Of a stretch of 64,000 bases of DNA, positions 1-11,600 are shown one piece after another; position 1 is the stretch's first letter, and every line of letters starts with the position of its first letter. The translations under genes and the position numbers were made by a program. The DNA comes from Anastatus disparis (lineage: Eukaryota > Arthropoda > Insecta > Hymenoptera > Eupelmidae). Under the pieces are notes generated by a model. The model was not told the DNA's origin. It did no database searches and worked only from the letters and a program-made list of their open reading frames with translations. The stretch spans positions 7,678,501 to 7,742,500 of the forward strand of contig JAFFSR010000227.1 of assembly GCA_017163975.1 (NCBI GenBank), in the 5' to 3' direction.

Positions 1-398
1 AATTGAAATAAAATTTGTAAATTTAATTTTTAGACTTGCAATAAAAAATATTACAAAAAAAAATCAAGTCAGCTCATAAAAATGATCAAGTCATCAATCA
101 ACAATATTTGAACAGTAATAATATTACTTTCTAGTTGCACCTGCAAAATGAATTCAAATAATATACGAAGATGCGCGTAAGCATTCAGCTGATGAATATG
201 TTCCAGTGTACTCTTGTGCATTACACTTAATGCAAGTATATTTGCTCAAATGACTGTAGTTATTATTTTCACGTAATAAGATTATTGATTGGTTAGTGCA
301 TTTCTCTGTATTTGACTTTTATATTAAAAGTTTTTAAATACATATCTTTTTACTTTAATACATTTTGTTTCGGATTTCAATCTTCAACCTTAAAGATT

Positions 399-546
399 TT
401 TAGACTCGAATTCATAGACGTGACTTAGGTATTGAGTATAACTTAAAATATCATTTGCCTTTGTCTCTCTTATCATAAGAAAAAAACACAGTTGATACTA
501 CAAGTTATACTCAATACTTAAGTCACGGCTATGAATTCGAGCCTCA
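399..546. repeat. Foldback (inverted-repeat) element
   Basis: Two arms of about 43 bases (near 402-446 and 502-544) are reverse complements with few mismatches. Each contains an ACTCGAATTCATAG-like outer part and a GTATTGAGTATAACTT inner part. The flanking DNA (about 195-600) recurs as a direct repeat at 3924-4290, where the second arm is mostly deleted. No protein is encoded, so this is probably a MITE. Confidence 0.7.
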
Positions 547-924
547 AATTTATTTATATTTCAATATTTAATTATATCTTAAAATTATGATTACTTTTAT
601 TCTTATATTAATTAATCATAAATATATTAAAAACTATTACAATATATATTTTATAATATTGATAAAAAAATAAAATGTTAGAATTGGACAATGTGTTGTT
701 TTTTAATATATTATACCATCATTTAATCGTATATTTATTGAAGTAAAACGATTTTAATAAAAAAAGAAAAAAATATTAATCACTAAATAATATCACATAG
801 GCCAATTTTTTTTTATAAATCATTGACTTCACTGCTTAAAAATTTTTGAAACTTTTTATTCTCTTTTTCTTGTACATAGAAGTAAAGCTTTGTAACGAGT
901 TTGAAATTTCATCACGTTCTCCTT

Positions 925-1290
925 TTTAAGCTAGTTAGGATAGTATTTATTTTTATGAATATTGCATTTTTCATGAAAATAAATAGTTCCTTGGCAGGTT
1001 TTATCTATGAATTTGAAAAAATTAATCCTTTAAAAATAATTCCGGTTATTGATCACAATTGTTTTACGCTAACAGAAAGATAATATTTATTTAAATAACT
1101 TTTATTGTCGAATGATTAATAATTGCTGTATTTAAAAAATAATATCTAAATAAATAATCTTACAATAATGTATAATGTGATGACATTTTATTCAGTGTAG
1201 GAATATTTCGTTATTTATGCCGAGATTTCAAAATTGAAGATCATTATTAACCAAAAGAATCTAAAGTAGATGAATATTTTAAATATTTTA
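925..1290 (+). pseudogene. Theta-class glutathione S-transferase remnant
   Basis: Two exon-like pieces match the N-terminal thioredoxin-fold half of insect theta GSTs (GSH conjugation in the cytosol). The first, about 930-1080, encodes a frame ending FEKINPLKIIPVIDHN then a TLTE motif, the region that binds the glutathione gamma-glutamyl group. The second, about 1201-1290 after an acceptor-like TGTAG, reads FRYLCRDFKIEDH, a stop, then PKESKVDEY, like the family's FRYLCR..PVADHWYPKDS..VDEY. The donor after the first piece is ATAATA where GTAATA would be expected. An in-frame TAA lies in the second piece, and no C-terminal helical domain follows. I call it a dead fragment. Identification rests on motif recall, not alignment. 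Confidence 0.7.
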
Positions 1291-1397
1291 AATTTGAGTA
1301 ACAATCATTAGATATTCAAATAGTTTTTACTTGGAAATCACACCAATTCCACTTTTTTATAAACAGTTTTTTAATAAAATTGTAGTTGACAATATCT

Positions 1398-1511
1398 AAA
1401 CAATATTTTTTGACACGACGTGTAAGAAGCTCCATTTTCGCACGTGTCATTTTGTACAGCGTGCGCGAAATTGAGCTTCACGCACGGAGTTTCAAAAAAA
1501 TATTTATAAAC
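1398..1511. repeat. Short hairpin MITE-like repeat
   Basis: Arms of roughly 48 bases around GTGTAAGAAGCTCC and its near reverse complement GAGCTTCACGC form an imperfect hairpin that ends in AATATTT-type sequence on both sides. It is non-coding; the short reading frame across it is a by-product. Confidence 0.5.
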
Positions 1512-1513
1512 AA

Positions 1514-1514
<1 letters not shown>

Positions 1515-1565
<51 letters not shown>

Positions 1566-1566
1566 T
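1515..1566. repeat. (ATT)n microsatellite
   Basis: About 17 perfect ATT/TAT trinucleotide units directly after the preceding hairpin element. Confidence 0.95.
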
Positions 1567-1569
1567 TGT

Positions 1570-2360
1570 AATCAAATGTTGTAAACTTAGCGATGATTTA
1601 AAATGTTCAAGAAACGTTGAAGAAATATCGGATGATTATGAGAATCCTCAAAGTTTCATTAAATAATTCGAGATATCTAAACAAGCAACGAAATTATTAT
1701 TATTCAATTGTTTTAGTATCAATGAAATAAAAGGATATGGTTCACAATAGAAATTATTAAACTCTAATAAATTTATATTTATTAAAACAGCACGCTTATG
1801 TATACAATTTTTTTTTTAATTTCTAAGATATTCGTACATGAATCACGCTAATTGGTTTATAATTATCAATTGAAATTATTACATTGACTAACAAAAAGAG
1901 TATCAGACCTCTAAATAGCGGAGAGAGTGAAACTCTTACGCTGTCGTTTTTTCTTCGTTAATCCTTGCTGCCACAACCTTGCATAAGAAATATAGTTTTA
2001 ACTTTATCACTCCAATTTAAATTTATCAGTTTATAAAATATTTTTCCTTTCTTGTAAATGTGCTCTTCATTTATATTTCTTGTTATTGATTATCTTCCTC
2101 ATAGTATTTATTTCTTCATATTAAATATTACTTTTCCATAATATAGAATTTCAACTGGATTATTACTTTATTTTTTCATTTCTCTCTTTGGATAATTATT
2201 TTATTAAAATAAAAAATATTAAAATAAAAGAACTTATCTCGTTGATCACAAAATTTAAGTTTATACTCCTTATATTTTGAATAATGTAATACTCTGAAAA
2301 TTTTAATATTTCGTTTATTGAAGATAGGTATTTTAGTATGAAGAAATAAAAATTACAACT
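1570..2360. other. Intergenic, no gene seen
   Basis: AT-rich DNA with stops in all frames. It is the 3' side of the minus-strand MNFN gene. I see no RNA gene or ordered repeat. Confidence 0.6.
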
Positions 2361-2364
2361 ATCA

Positions 2365-3573
2365 TTATTTATCAAATCTTGACAACTTCGTTGAAGTTGT
2401 ATCTTTCAAAATTAATTTGATATTATCTTCATCTTCAATCTGTTGTAATTTAGATAATATAGTATTAGATGAAAGATTATCTGTAACAAACTTTTTGAAG
2501 CTTTCAGGGCTTTCTTTCCATAATATAGTAAACAGATTTTGATAATTATTACCCTTTATTGTACAATTCAGAATTCCATTTAACAAAAATTCAAACTCTT
2601 CTGGTTTAAGATATATACATGTATACTTCATTGCATCGATAAAAAAATTTTGCCACGGCCAATTCAAAAATAAGCTTAGAATAGGAAAAGATTGACGTTG
2701 AAGAAATAATATTTGCTGATGTTCATCCATCTGTGAAAGTAAAAAACATAAGGTATCTATATGTTCATAAAGACTAGCATTGAAATACTGATAATTAGTC
2801 ATATGATCTAATGAACCAATTTCCTTTTGATGACCGGGATAGAACTTTGCTACATTTTCAGCTGTTCTTAATAAAGACACTTTTTTTTCTTCCAAAGAAA
2901 GCTTTTGAAAAAAGTATTCGGTTGCACCTTTATTACCAGTAGTTGCTGCATTTTCAAATGCACATTGATAACGAGTACGATTTGGATACCACTCACTTGG
3001 TGTAACATATGCAAGGAAACCTTTATATCCTTTTCTAGTAGCACTCCAATAAATAACAAATGGTTTTTCGTCCATTTTATCAGGATTCTTGAAATATTTG
3101 TTAAGACTTTTATTTGACTGCATCTTATACCATAAGGCAGAGAGTTCAGATTCAAAACAGTAAACATGTGCTAATTCATAACGTTTACAAGCATCTATAT
3201 TCTCATCTCGAATTAGTATTTTTGCTGTTTTTCTTCTATCTATCTTTCCAAGCGGCGTCCAATGAAACTTATTTAAATTTCTAATAATATCTTTTGTAGG
3301 TAAATATAGATAATGAGACACTATCCATTTTATCAGGTCACAACCTATTGGCTTTATAAAAAGTATTATCTTTCTCCTCACTGTCAGTGGCAAGGGAAGA
3401 ACCTCCACTTTTTTTATTAGTTTTTTTTCTATGTTTGACCACGTTTTACGAATTTCATAAAACGGAGGATAAGTTATCATCTCTTCTCTAATAACTTCAA
3501 TATCACTCCAAAATCTAACAACAATTTTTACGATAGTCGTATACTCAAGAGATGGTACTGAATTAAAATTCAT
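2365..3573 (-). CDS. MNFN-family protein 1 (402 aa, ankyrin-like, function unknown)
   Basis: A single open exon of 402 codons, the longest and probably most complete member of a four-member family in this window, all on minus. I do not recognise a named family. Seen in the protein: helical N-terminus (1-60), a basic block near 66-76, a strongly conserved stretch at 111-151 (RRKTA..LIRDE..ID...RY.LA..YC.E..L..LWYKM), and an ankyrin-like helix pair at 201-230 (RYQ.AFENAA..GNK.ATEYFF). A C-terminal helical domain after 310 is missing from the two shorter paralogs. There is no signal peptide or membrane span, so it is probably intracellular. The start is ATG at 3573, and a splice-acceptor-like ATTATAG sits just before ACAATG in all four copies. 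That suggests a 5' UTR intron and supports this start. Confidence 0.75.
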   Translation of the reverse strand: MNFNSVPSLEYTTIVKIVVRFWSDIEVIREEMITYPPFYEIRKTWSNIEKKLIKKVEVLPLPLTVRRKIILFIKPIGCDLIKWIVSHYLYLPTKDIIRNLNKFHWTPLGKIDRRKTAKILIRDENIDACKRYELAHVYCFESELSALWYKMQSNKSLNKYFKNPDKMDEKPFVIYWSATRKGYKGFLAYVTPSEWYPNRTRYQCAFENAATTGNKGATEYFFQKLSLEEKKVSLLRTAENVAKFYPGHQKEIGSLDHMTNYQYFNASLYEHIDTLCFLLSQMDEHQQILFLQRQSFPILSLFLNWPWQNFFIDAMKYTCIYLKPEEFEFLLNGILNCTIKGNNYQNLFTILWKESPESFKKFVTDNLSSNTILSKLQQIEDEDNIKLILKDTTSTKLSRFDK

Positions 3574-3776
3574 TGTCTATAATATTATTAAAATAATTAA
3601 TATCAAGACTTACTAGAATAAATATGATAGTAAAAATTGTATAATATTTAAAAAATCAATATTGCACTGTAGAGTTGTTGAAGTAGAGAAAACGGACAAA
3701 AACGGACTGCGTGCAATGCTCAAAAAACTTAAGCAAGCAGCTCTCTCAAATGCTAGACAACTGCATTCCAGTTACC

Positions 3777-3817
3777 TCGGCTATGTTCGCGTCACGATCA
3801 TAGCCGAACATAACCGA
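3777..3817. promoter_or_regulatory. Hairpin conserved upstream of MNFN copies 1 and 2
   Basis: Left arm TCGGCTATGTTCG (3777-3789) pairs with CGAACATAACCGA (3805-3817), 12 of 13 positions. The same palindrome, 13 of 13, occurs at 5951-6001 upstream of the broken copy 2. It lies about 200-250 bases upstream of each start codon. A regulatory site or a buried transposon end are both possible. Confidence 0.45.
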
Positions 3818-3923
3818 GATTAGGCAAGTATGCACTGGGTGTATGACAGCAGATGTTTAATTTCAAAGAGCGGAAACCCATCAAATAATTTGCTCAAAAC
3901 TGAACAGCTGTTTTTGAAATATA

Positions 3924-4290
3924 TACCAGTGTACTCTTGCGCATTACACTTAATGCAAGTAGATTTGCTCAAATGACTGTAGTTATTATTTTCACGTTAT
4001 AAGATTATTGATTAGTTAGTGCATTTCTCTGTATTTGACTTTTATATTAAAAGTTTTTAAAACATATCTTTTTACTTTAGTACATTTTGTTTCGGATTTC
4101 AATCTTCAACCAAAGATTTTTAGACTCGAATTCATAGACGTGACTTACGTATTGAGTATAACTTAAAGTATTATCTGCCTTTGTCTCTCTCATCATAAGG
4201 GAGAAAGAATTCAAGCCTTAAATTTATTTATATTTCAATATTTAGTTATATCTTAAAATTATGATTACTTTTATTCTAATATTAATTGAA
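3924..4290. repeat. Direct repeat of 195-600
   Basis: About 360 bases match 195-600 in the same orientation with scattered differences and small gaps. The start is abrupt next to the MNFN1 upstream region. The right arm of the inverted repeat present in the first copy is mostly missing here. Confidence 0.85.
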
Positions 4291-4862
4291 GGGCCGGATG
4301 CAATAATGAGGTATACGCTCGGAACGGCGGCGCAGGCTCGACTAAAGCAGCCAAATATGAAAAATTGAAAAATCGATTTTTAAAAAATACTGGCATGTAG
4401 AGAATGAAAAAACACAACTTTTTTTTAAGCAAAGTTTTTTCACTAGATGTTTACTTTTAAAGAAAAAAATTAAAAAGTGACTTTTAAAAAAGTAATTTTT
4501 AATGAGTTTTTAAAACATAAATCGCTCTATTCCAGACAAATATGATCGGATCGTTCTGAAATTTTGTACACACACGGGGAATACTCTAGCGCTAGCAATA
4601 AGATCATAAAAAGTGATAAAATTAATAATTTATTTATAACAATTTAGTTGGAAAGTGATAAAGAGCATTTATTGATATACATTAACTTCAGTGACAAAAA
4701 GTATCGAGGGAAGTTTAAGTCTCGAAGAACTTCCAGCGAGAGATTTGTTCTTTAATATGTAAAGAAGTTTTTTGGAAAGTTTCAGATTTTTTTATTGAAA
4801 ATTGGCTGAAAGAGAGCGATTTTTGTAATTTAGGTATAAAGTCGCACGTGCCACGGCACGCG
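4290..4862. other. Insert of unlike composition, no gene seen
   Basis: It begins with a locally GC-richer stretch (near 4290-4350) and ends in one (about 4845-4862, CACGTGCCACGGCACGCG). It separates the direct repeat from the truncated MNFN copy. No open frame, and I could not find terminal repeats. Confidence 0.4.
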
Positions 4863-5697
4863 TAAAAAACATAAGGTATCTATATATGTTCATAAAGACT
4901 AACATTGAAATACTGATAATTAGTCATATGATCTAATGAACCAATTTCCTTTTGATGATCGGGATAGAACTTTGCTACATTTTCAGCTGTTCTTAATAAA
5001 GACACTTTTTTTTCTTCCAAAGAAAGCTTTTGAAAAAAGTATTCGGTTGCACCTTTATTACCAGTAGTTGCTGCATTTTCAAATGCACATTGATAACGAG
5101 TACGATTTGGATACCACTCACTTGGTGTAACATATGCAAGGAAACCTTTATATCCTTTTCTAGTAGCACTCCAATAAATAACAAATGGTTTTTCGTCCAT
5201 TTTATCAGGATTCTTGAAATATTTGTTAAGACTTTTATTTGACTGCATCTTATACCATAAGGCAGAGAGTTCAGATTCAAAACAGTAAACATGTGCTAAT
5301 TCATAACGTTTACAAGCATCTATATTCTCATCTCGAATTAGTATTTTTGCTGTTTTTCTTATATCTATCTTTCCAAGCGGCGTCCAATGAAACTTATTTA
5401 AATTTCTAATAATATCTTTTGTAGGTAAATATAGATAATGAGACACTATCCATTTTATCAGTTCACAACCTATTGGCTTTATAAAAAGTATTATCTTTCT
5501 CCTCACTGTCAGTGGCAAGGGAAGAACCTCCACTTTTTTTATTAGTTTTTTTTCTATGTTTCACCACGTTTTACGAATTTCATAAAACGGAGGAAAAGTC
5601 ATCATCTCTTCGCTAATAACTTCAATATCACTCCAAAATCTAACAACTATTTTAACGAGAATCGTGTACTCTAGCGATGGTACTAAATTAAAATTCA
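4863..5697 (-). pseudogene. MNFN-family copy 2, truncated and with a nonsense codon
   Basis: Nearly identical to 2739-3573 of MNFN1. Its ATG at 5697 and acceptor-like upstream sequence are kept, but codon TCA in the KTW-S-NI region is TGA (5561-5563), stopping translation after about 45 residues. The last part of the gene is absent: homology breaks at about 4863 and unrelated DNA follows. The frame downstream of the nonsense codon stays open for 217 codons (4880-5533), so inactivation looks recent. A short product starting at an internal Met cannot be excluded but lacks the N-terminus. Confidence 0.85.
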
Positions 5698-6430
5698 TTG
5701 TCTATAATATTATTAAAATGCTTAGTTATAACTTTCTAGCGTAAATATGAAAGTAATAAATTGTATGACATCCAAAAAATCAGATTAATGAATATTGCAC
5801 TGTTGGATTGTAAATGTATGGAAAAAAATTGTGTACGGCCGCTGTCAAAGAGGTTTGTTTACAGCACTCCAAAGTCTACAGCAATCAGCTCTCTTAAATG
5901 CTGGATAATTGCATTCCAGTTACCTCGAGAATTTGCGAATGTATAGGAACTCGGTTATGTTCGATTGCGTTCGCGCCACGAGCTTTGCCGAACATAACCG
6001 AAATTAGACAATAAGTGTACACCAAATGCGGAATAGCAGTTGTCTAGTTCCAAAGAACGGCCAATCAGACAAATTGCTCAAGGCTGGATAGTTGTTGTCA
6101 AAAAGTTTTTTCCAAGTGTCTATACAAACATTTAAAGTTTTTTCGTTCCAAGTTTCATCTAACTCCTAAAGATTTATATAATGTACCCCGTTACCACATT
6201 GTACTAAAAAAATTAAAGGAACAACAAAAAGTAAATAGATAAATCAGTAATAGTATTTATTGATCTTTCGTCAGCAGCTGCCAGCAAGTTTGTGTACTGA
6301 GCTATAGTATGTACGCCACTAAATTTTTTTCGTCGACTGACGCTGCTCATTTAGTCTAGCGATTTCACACATGCGCACAAACTATAATCTTGACACATAC
6401 AGCACCCACACAAGTAGCGCCGTCCAACAT
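5698..6430. promoter_or_regulatory. Upstream region shared with the other MNFN genes
   Basis: The part near 5698-6050 matches MNFN1 upstream DNA and contains the hairpin at 5951-6001. The part at about 6110-6430 (AACAAAAAGT, CAGCAAGTTTGTGT, GAGCTATAGT, GTAGCGCC) matches 48200-48515 and 58300-58530, upstream of MNFN3 and MNFN4. Conservation of position and orientation suggests a promoter or 5' UTR that travelled with each duplicate. Confidence 0.5.
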
Positions 6431-7524
6431 CCTTAGAGAAAAAAAATTATTTACAGTCACCGACGAATTGATCAGTACGCACCACCCCAATAGCTTCAGT
6501 GCAACTGCTACTTCTATTTAGGTAAGCAGCGCTCCCTTAAATGTGAGACAGCTTCTGTCTGGTTGCCTTGAGAATACAATTGTAGCGCTTTACGACCGCA
6601 ATTATTTAAAATTTTTTTCCGTCCACCAAACTATTGTTTACCTAATTAAATGTTTTTAAATTAAACTAAAATTCATAGTGTGGATATCATTCAAACGTAA
6701 ATTTAAAATAATCGTAGCGATATTTAATTAATTTTAATGTATACCACTTTTTTTCAGTACAACCGATCTAATTAATAACTAATTATAATATTCTTACAAT
6801 AAGTAGTTACCAATTGTAATTATACTGAAGGGATCTTTAAAATTGATTATGATACGTTAATTGTATGTAAAAAATGTTTCTTTAATCTAATTTGATTACC
6901 ATAAAATTAATCCTTTTTAAGCGTATATCAGATTCGAAAATTTTCTTCAAACCGAACACGAATGTTTGATTGTAGGAATAAAATATAATTAATCTAGAAA
7001 AATATATCAAATAATGTGTTGATTATTTCTATTGTAACGAGAAATAAATTACTTATGTTCCTCAATGATAAAACAAATATTATTTTTTACATTTCGATGC
7101 ATTAACTTCATTAATGATATAATTTATAAGAAATTTCAAATATTATAAATAATAACTTATGTTTATTTTTTTTCAATTTATTTTTGAATTTGCATTAGCG
7201 TACAGCTTGACATGAATGTAATGAAAATTAAAGATTGTGCAATTATTTGGACGTTAAGATTTATAAAAGCAAGTTGGTATTTTATTATTTTAACACATAA
7301 TTTATTTATTCTGAATCACGAACTTTGGTTATATTGTAAAAATGAAATTAATATAATGGGTTGAATGTACAGATTGTTACGAAAATGAAATATTATGTAT
7401 GTAAAGTTTGTAATCTGAATGATACTAATAAGTTTCAATGAGTATCAGCACTCTGATAATATTTAATTGAACTGAATTCGCGAGAGAAATAAAAAATCCT
7501 TATTGCTCTTTTTAATCGATACTT
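6431..7524. other. Intergenic, no gene seen
   Basis: AT-rich DNA without long frames or recognisable repeats. It separates the MNFN pair from the palindrome and coiled-coil genes. Confidence 0.6.
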
Positions 7525-8190
7525 ACTAGGAGAGTATCACATCTCCGGATCACGGATTTTGCTCTAACTTTGAGATAGGTTTTCAGATATAAAAATATGG
7601 AAAAAGCCAGAGTTATAGACCCCAACGCTCAATATTTATCTAGTTGCAGGCAATTAAAAAAAATCACTAAAAAAGTTACTAGATTTTCAAACGCTTATAA
7701 TTCTTTAGCATTAATAACTAGACGCTTGTAACTTTTTTTAAATGAAAGCTACGTTCAAATCCTTTCGAAAAAGCACCTATAGCATATCAAAATATTATAT
7801 TTTCCCAAAGTTACAGCGTTATGAAAATTGTACTACATTTTAACATTTATCATTAATTAATATTCTTAAAAGGAAATTCAGCTCAAATTCTTATAACGCT
7901 GTTACTTTGAGAAAAAATAATATTTTGATATGCTATAGGTGCTTTTTCGAAAGGATTTGAACGTAGCTTTCATTTGAAAACAGTTACAAGCGTCTAGCTA
8001 TTAATGCTAAAGAATTATAAGCGTTTGAAAATCTAGTAACTTTTTTAGTGATTATCTTTAATTGCCTGCAACTAGAGAAATATTGAGCGTTGGTATCTAT
8101 AACTCTGGCTTTTTCCATATTTTGACATCTGAAAACCTATCTCAAAGTTAGAGCAAAGTCCGTGATCCGGAGATGTGATACTCTCCTAGT
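7525..8190. mobile_element. Long near-perfect foldback element (666 bp)
   Basis: The ends are ACTAGGAGAGTATCACATCT and its exact reverse complement. The arms extend about 300 bases each (7525-7835 and 7880-8190) with few mismatches around a short AT-rich loop. There is no coding capacity, so it is a non-autonomous foldback or MITE. I could not identify a clear target-site duplication. If transcribed it would form a long hairpin RNA. It lies about 460 bases upstream of coiled-coil copy A. Confidence 0.9.
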
Positions 8191-8356
8191 CAGCTTGTAT
8201 GGTAAAGTAGATTAAAATTTAAAGTTATCCTTTTCTTTAGTACGCATTCAATCTTATAATTACATATTAGACTATTGAGATACGAAGTTATGAATACAAA
8301 CAGACAATGATACGAAAATTTTCAGTCAGTTAATTAGTAGATACCGTTTATAACTA

Positions 8357-8649
8357 GATATCTGGAAATTTTGTCAATAGAAAAGGTAATTTTACTTTAA
8401 CTATGTTATATTTTTAAACAAAAAATAGATAAAATCAACAAAATTTAACGTAGATTTGAAGAAATTAATAAATTTAGTTTAATTGATATAACACACAATG
8501 TATAAATTTTGAAACATTTGAAAACGTAATCTTTCTTCGTTTACTTTTTTCTAAATTTGCAACTGTATATTTGATTTAATTAATTTTGATTACTTGATAA
8601 TTTCTACATATTAAAGTGATAAAGTTAAAAAAATTCATTCTACTTCTAG
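8357..8649 (+). promoter_or_regulatory. Conserved 5' flank of the coiled-coil family
   Basis: This DNA recurs upstream of copy B (about 13735-14025), copy C (43395-43690) and copy D (46398-46693). It includes GTATAAATTTTGAAACATTT-like and CTTCGTTTACTTTTTTCTAA-like stretches. It probably holds the promoter and 5' UTR. Homology between A and D ends near 8357, which marks that duplication edge. Confidence 0.5.
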
Positions 8650-11600
8650 ATGATTATTTATTCTGAAAAACTTGAATACTTCGACAAAAAATCTATTGAC
8701 TTGCCTTCATGGATTATTTCGGAAGATCTTAACGTTTTAACTAAAGAACCTGAATCGTGTATTTTACAAAATGGACGAGAAAATTTACAGATGGGAGAAA
8801 AGAATTTTAGTCGAAAGCAGCTGCAATTCAAGTTTTACAAATCGATTGCTTTTATTTTATATAAAATGTTTCTTCTCCTGTACAAAATTATGAAAACAAC
8901 TTCAACAATGGCTTATGGTAAGGCTATTATTGTACTTTAAATAAAAGATACATAAGAAAATATTGTTTACATATAAAGTTCATTTAAATTTATAATTAAG
9001 AAAGTTAAGTATTTCTTAAATTTATATTGATACTGAGAAATTTTTAATTGCTTACACTCATATTAATATATTAATTTTTTAAAGGTTTCATTACAAAAAA
9101 TGTAATTAACGAGAAAAAACTTTTATTGAAAAATACTGAATCACGTGTAGAAAATCTAAATCACGTTATGCAAGTAAGTGTAAAACACAATAAAAAATGT
9201 ATTCTATAAATTAATATCCATAAACACAATAAAAAACGTTTGATTTTTTTTATTAATTCAGACATTGAGGACATATACGAATTGTGCAGAACAAGAGTAC
9301 AATGCAATTACTGATGATTTTAAAAAAATAAAAAATGAAATGAAAAACCAAGAAGAAATTTTAATGAAAAAAGAACACGAAATCGATAATTTAAAAGAAA
9401 AAATTAAACAAGCTGACATGAAATCTGAGGAACAAAACAAAAAGATAAAAAGCCTCGACAGTTGTTTGAAAGTACAAGAAAAGGAATTCGTGAGTACAGA
9501 AAATATGCTGAAGAAAATTGCAGAACAATTTTTACCGTCGAAGTCTTTAAAATCTACACAATTGGAGGTATTTTAATTTTTCTTTTATTTATAATAATCA
9601 TCTAAATGAGATCGTCAGTGGCTTAGTCGGTTGAGTGATGGATTCCAAAACTCGAGGATCTAAGTTAGAATCCTGCTCTCAGCTGATCGATACAAGCACC
9701 ACTGTACCATTACATGTGCTTTGTTCACAAATACGCTGATAGTTAAAATAACTTTGTTTTAACATATTTTTCATTTTAATAATATTTAATTATTATATTC
9801 TCTTCCTACTTCAAAGGGCTCAAAAAACTTTGATGAAAATGATTACACATTTATTATTAATGAGATCCAAGAAATGAAGATTAAAATTCAACAACAAGAG
9901 AATACGTTGACAAAAATTCAACACTTGATGAATAATTTAAACGAACTTAGTCACGTTAATAAAAATATTTCTAGACAAAGTGAGTTGATAAAATGTCTTA
10001 AGTCTGGACTGAGAAGAAAATCTGATAATTTATTAGAAAATTTGAAAAGTATTGTTGGACAAGATTCTAAATCATCTCCACTGGATAAAACTACTGATTT
10101 TGAAGTGATTTTATATTTTAAGATTTTATATAATACATTTTATTATACATTATTCTTTTGTAACTATCTAAATTATAATTTTTTAAGGAATATCAAGAAC
10201 TGGATGACAGCTTATCTGGTATTGATCAAGATACATCAGTATTTTTGGAAGAAATAAATACAAAATATGATCTGTTGGATTCTCAGAAAAAAAATACAAA
10301 AGAGGATAATAATAAACGTATTTCTGACATGTGGAAAGACAATTCTATTGCAACAATTATTCACAATAGCAATCAAAGTAACGATAGTTTAACAAAACAT
10401 ACAAATACTATTGTAACTATTGAGAAAGGAATACAGACAGATCAAACATCTGATTCATCAAGTGTTAATAATCGAGCAACTGAATCACATTCTAATATTA
10501 AGGTAAATTTTAAATAACATACCATCATAATTTTACAAGTATAAATCAAACCTCGTATTTTTTAGGTGCAAAAGTTAAGTGAAAAATTGAATTTGATGCA
10601 ACTAAAATATAAAGAAATTAAACAATGTTTGATCATTTGCAAACAAGAAAAATCAAAAATTGAAGAGCAGCTTAACTCTAAAATTAATGAATTGCAAATA
10701 CAAATATCAAAATTAACAAATCAAAACCTAGAGAAAACAAGCGAAGTAGCAGTTTTAAAAGAAGGTATGAATAATACACACAAAACTATATTTTTTTGAC
10801 TTTAAGAAATTAACATATTTTTATTTTCTTTTTATATCACAGAAATACAATCATATCAGAATTATAAAAAAGAAAACGCTAATTTAAATGTATCTCTAAA
10901 TACGAGAAATGAAGAAATTGCAAATTTAAAAAAGCAGATTGTAGAAATTTCTAGATCGGAGAAAAATAAAGATGAAAAAGTAATAGATTTACAAAAGCAA
11001 ATTGCAGCAATTTCTAAATCGGAGAAAAACAAAGATGATGAAATAATAAATTTACAAAAAGGTGATTTTATTTGTTAAATTCTGAGGACTCAGTGGCTCA
11101 CTCTGTAGAGCGTTGGATTTGTATTCTCGAGGACTCGAGTTCGAATCCTGCTCTCGGCGGCTGATTGATACAAGCACCAATGTATGTTACATGTGCTTTA
11201 TTAACAAACATACTGAAATCCTCCTTCGCTAATTGGTATCGCAATAATAGCATAAATAAAGCGACGTTAAATAATAAAAATTTTAAAAAATAATTTTTTT
11301 AATTCTACATCATTTTAAATAACTATACAATATTTTTTTTTAGTTATAAAATCTTACGATGATACAATTAAAAAAATGAAAGTAGGATCCGAAACCGTGT
11401 CCAATCAACTGAAACGAGAAGTTGCTCTAAATCAAATTTCAATCAATCAATTAAAACGGTATATTCGACAGTTAGAAGAATCATCAAAATATAATAAAAC
11501 TGAATCTTTCGAACAGCAATTTAGTCTGAAACAAGTTGAAATTAATGAATTGAGAAAGCAAATTGAAGCTCTAAAGAAAAGATTAGAAGATACTACAACT

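Noticed and set aside
2868..3167. Overlapping frames inside MNFN1 and its copy (also 2905-3117, 4993-5292, 5030-5242)
   Set aside because: Shadows of the real frame; identical because the DNA is duplicated.
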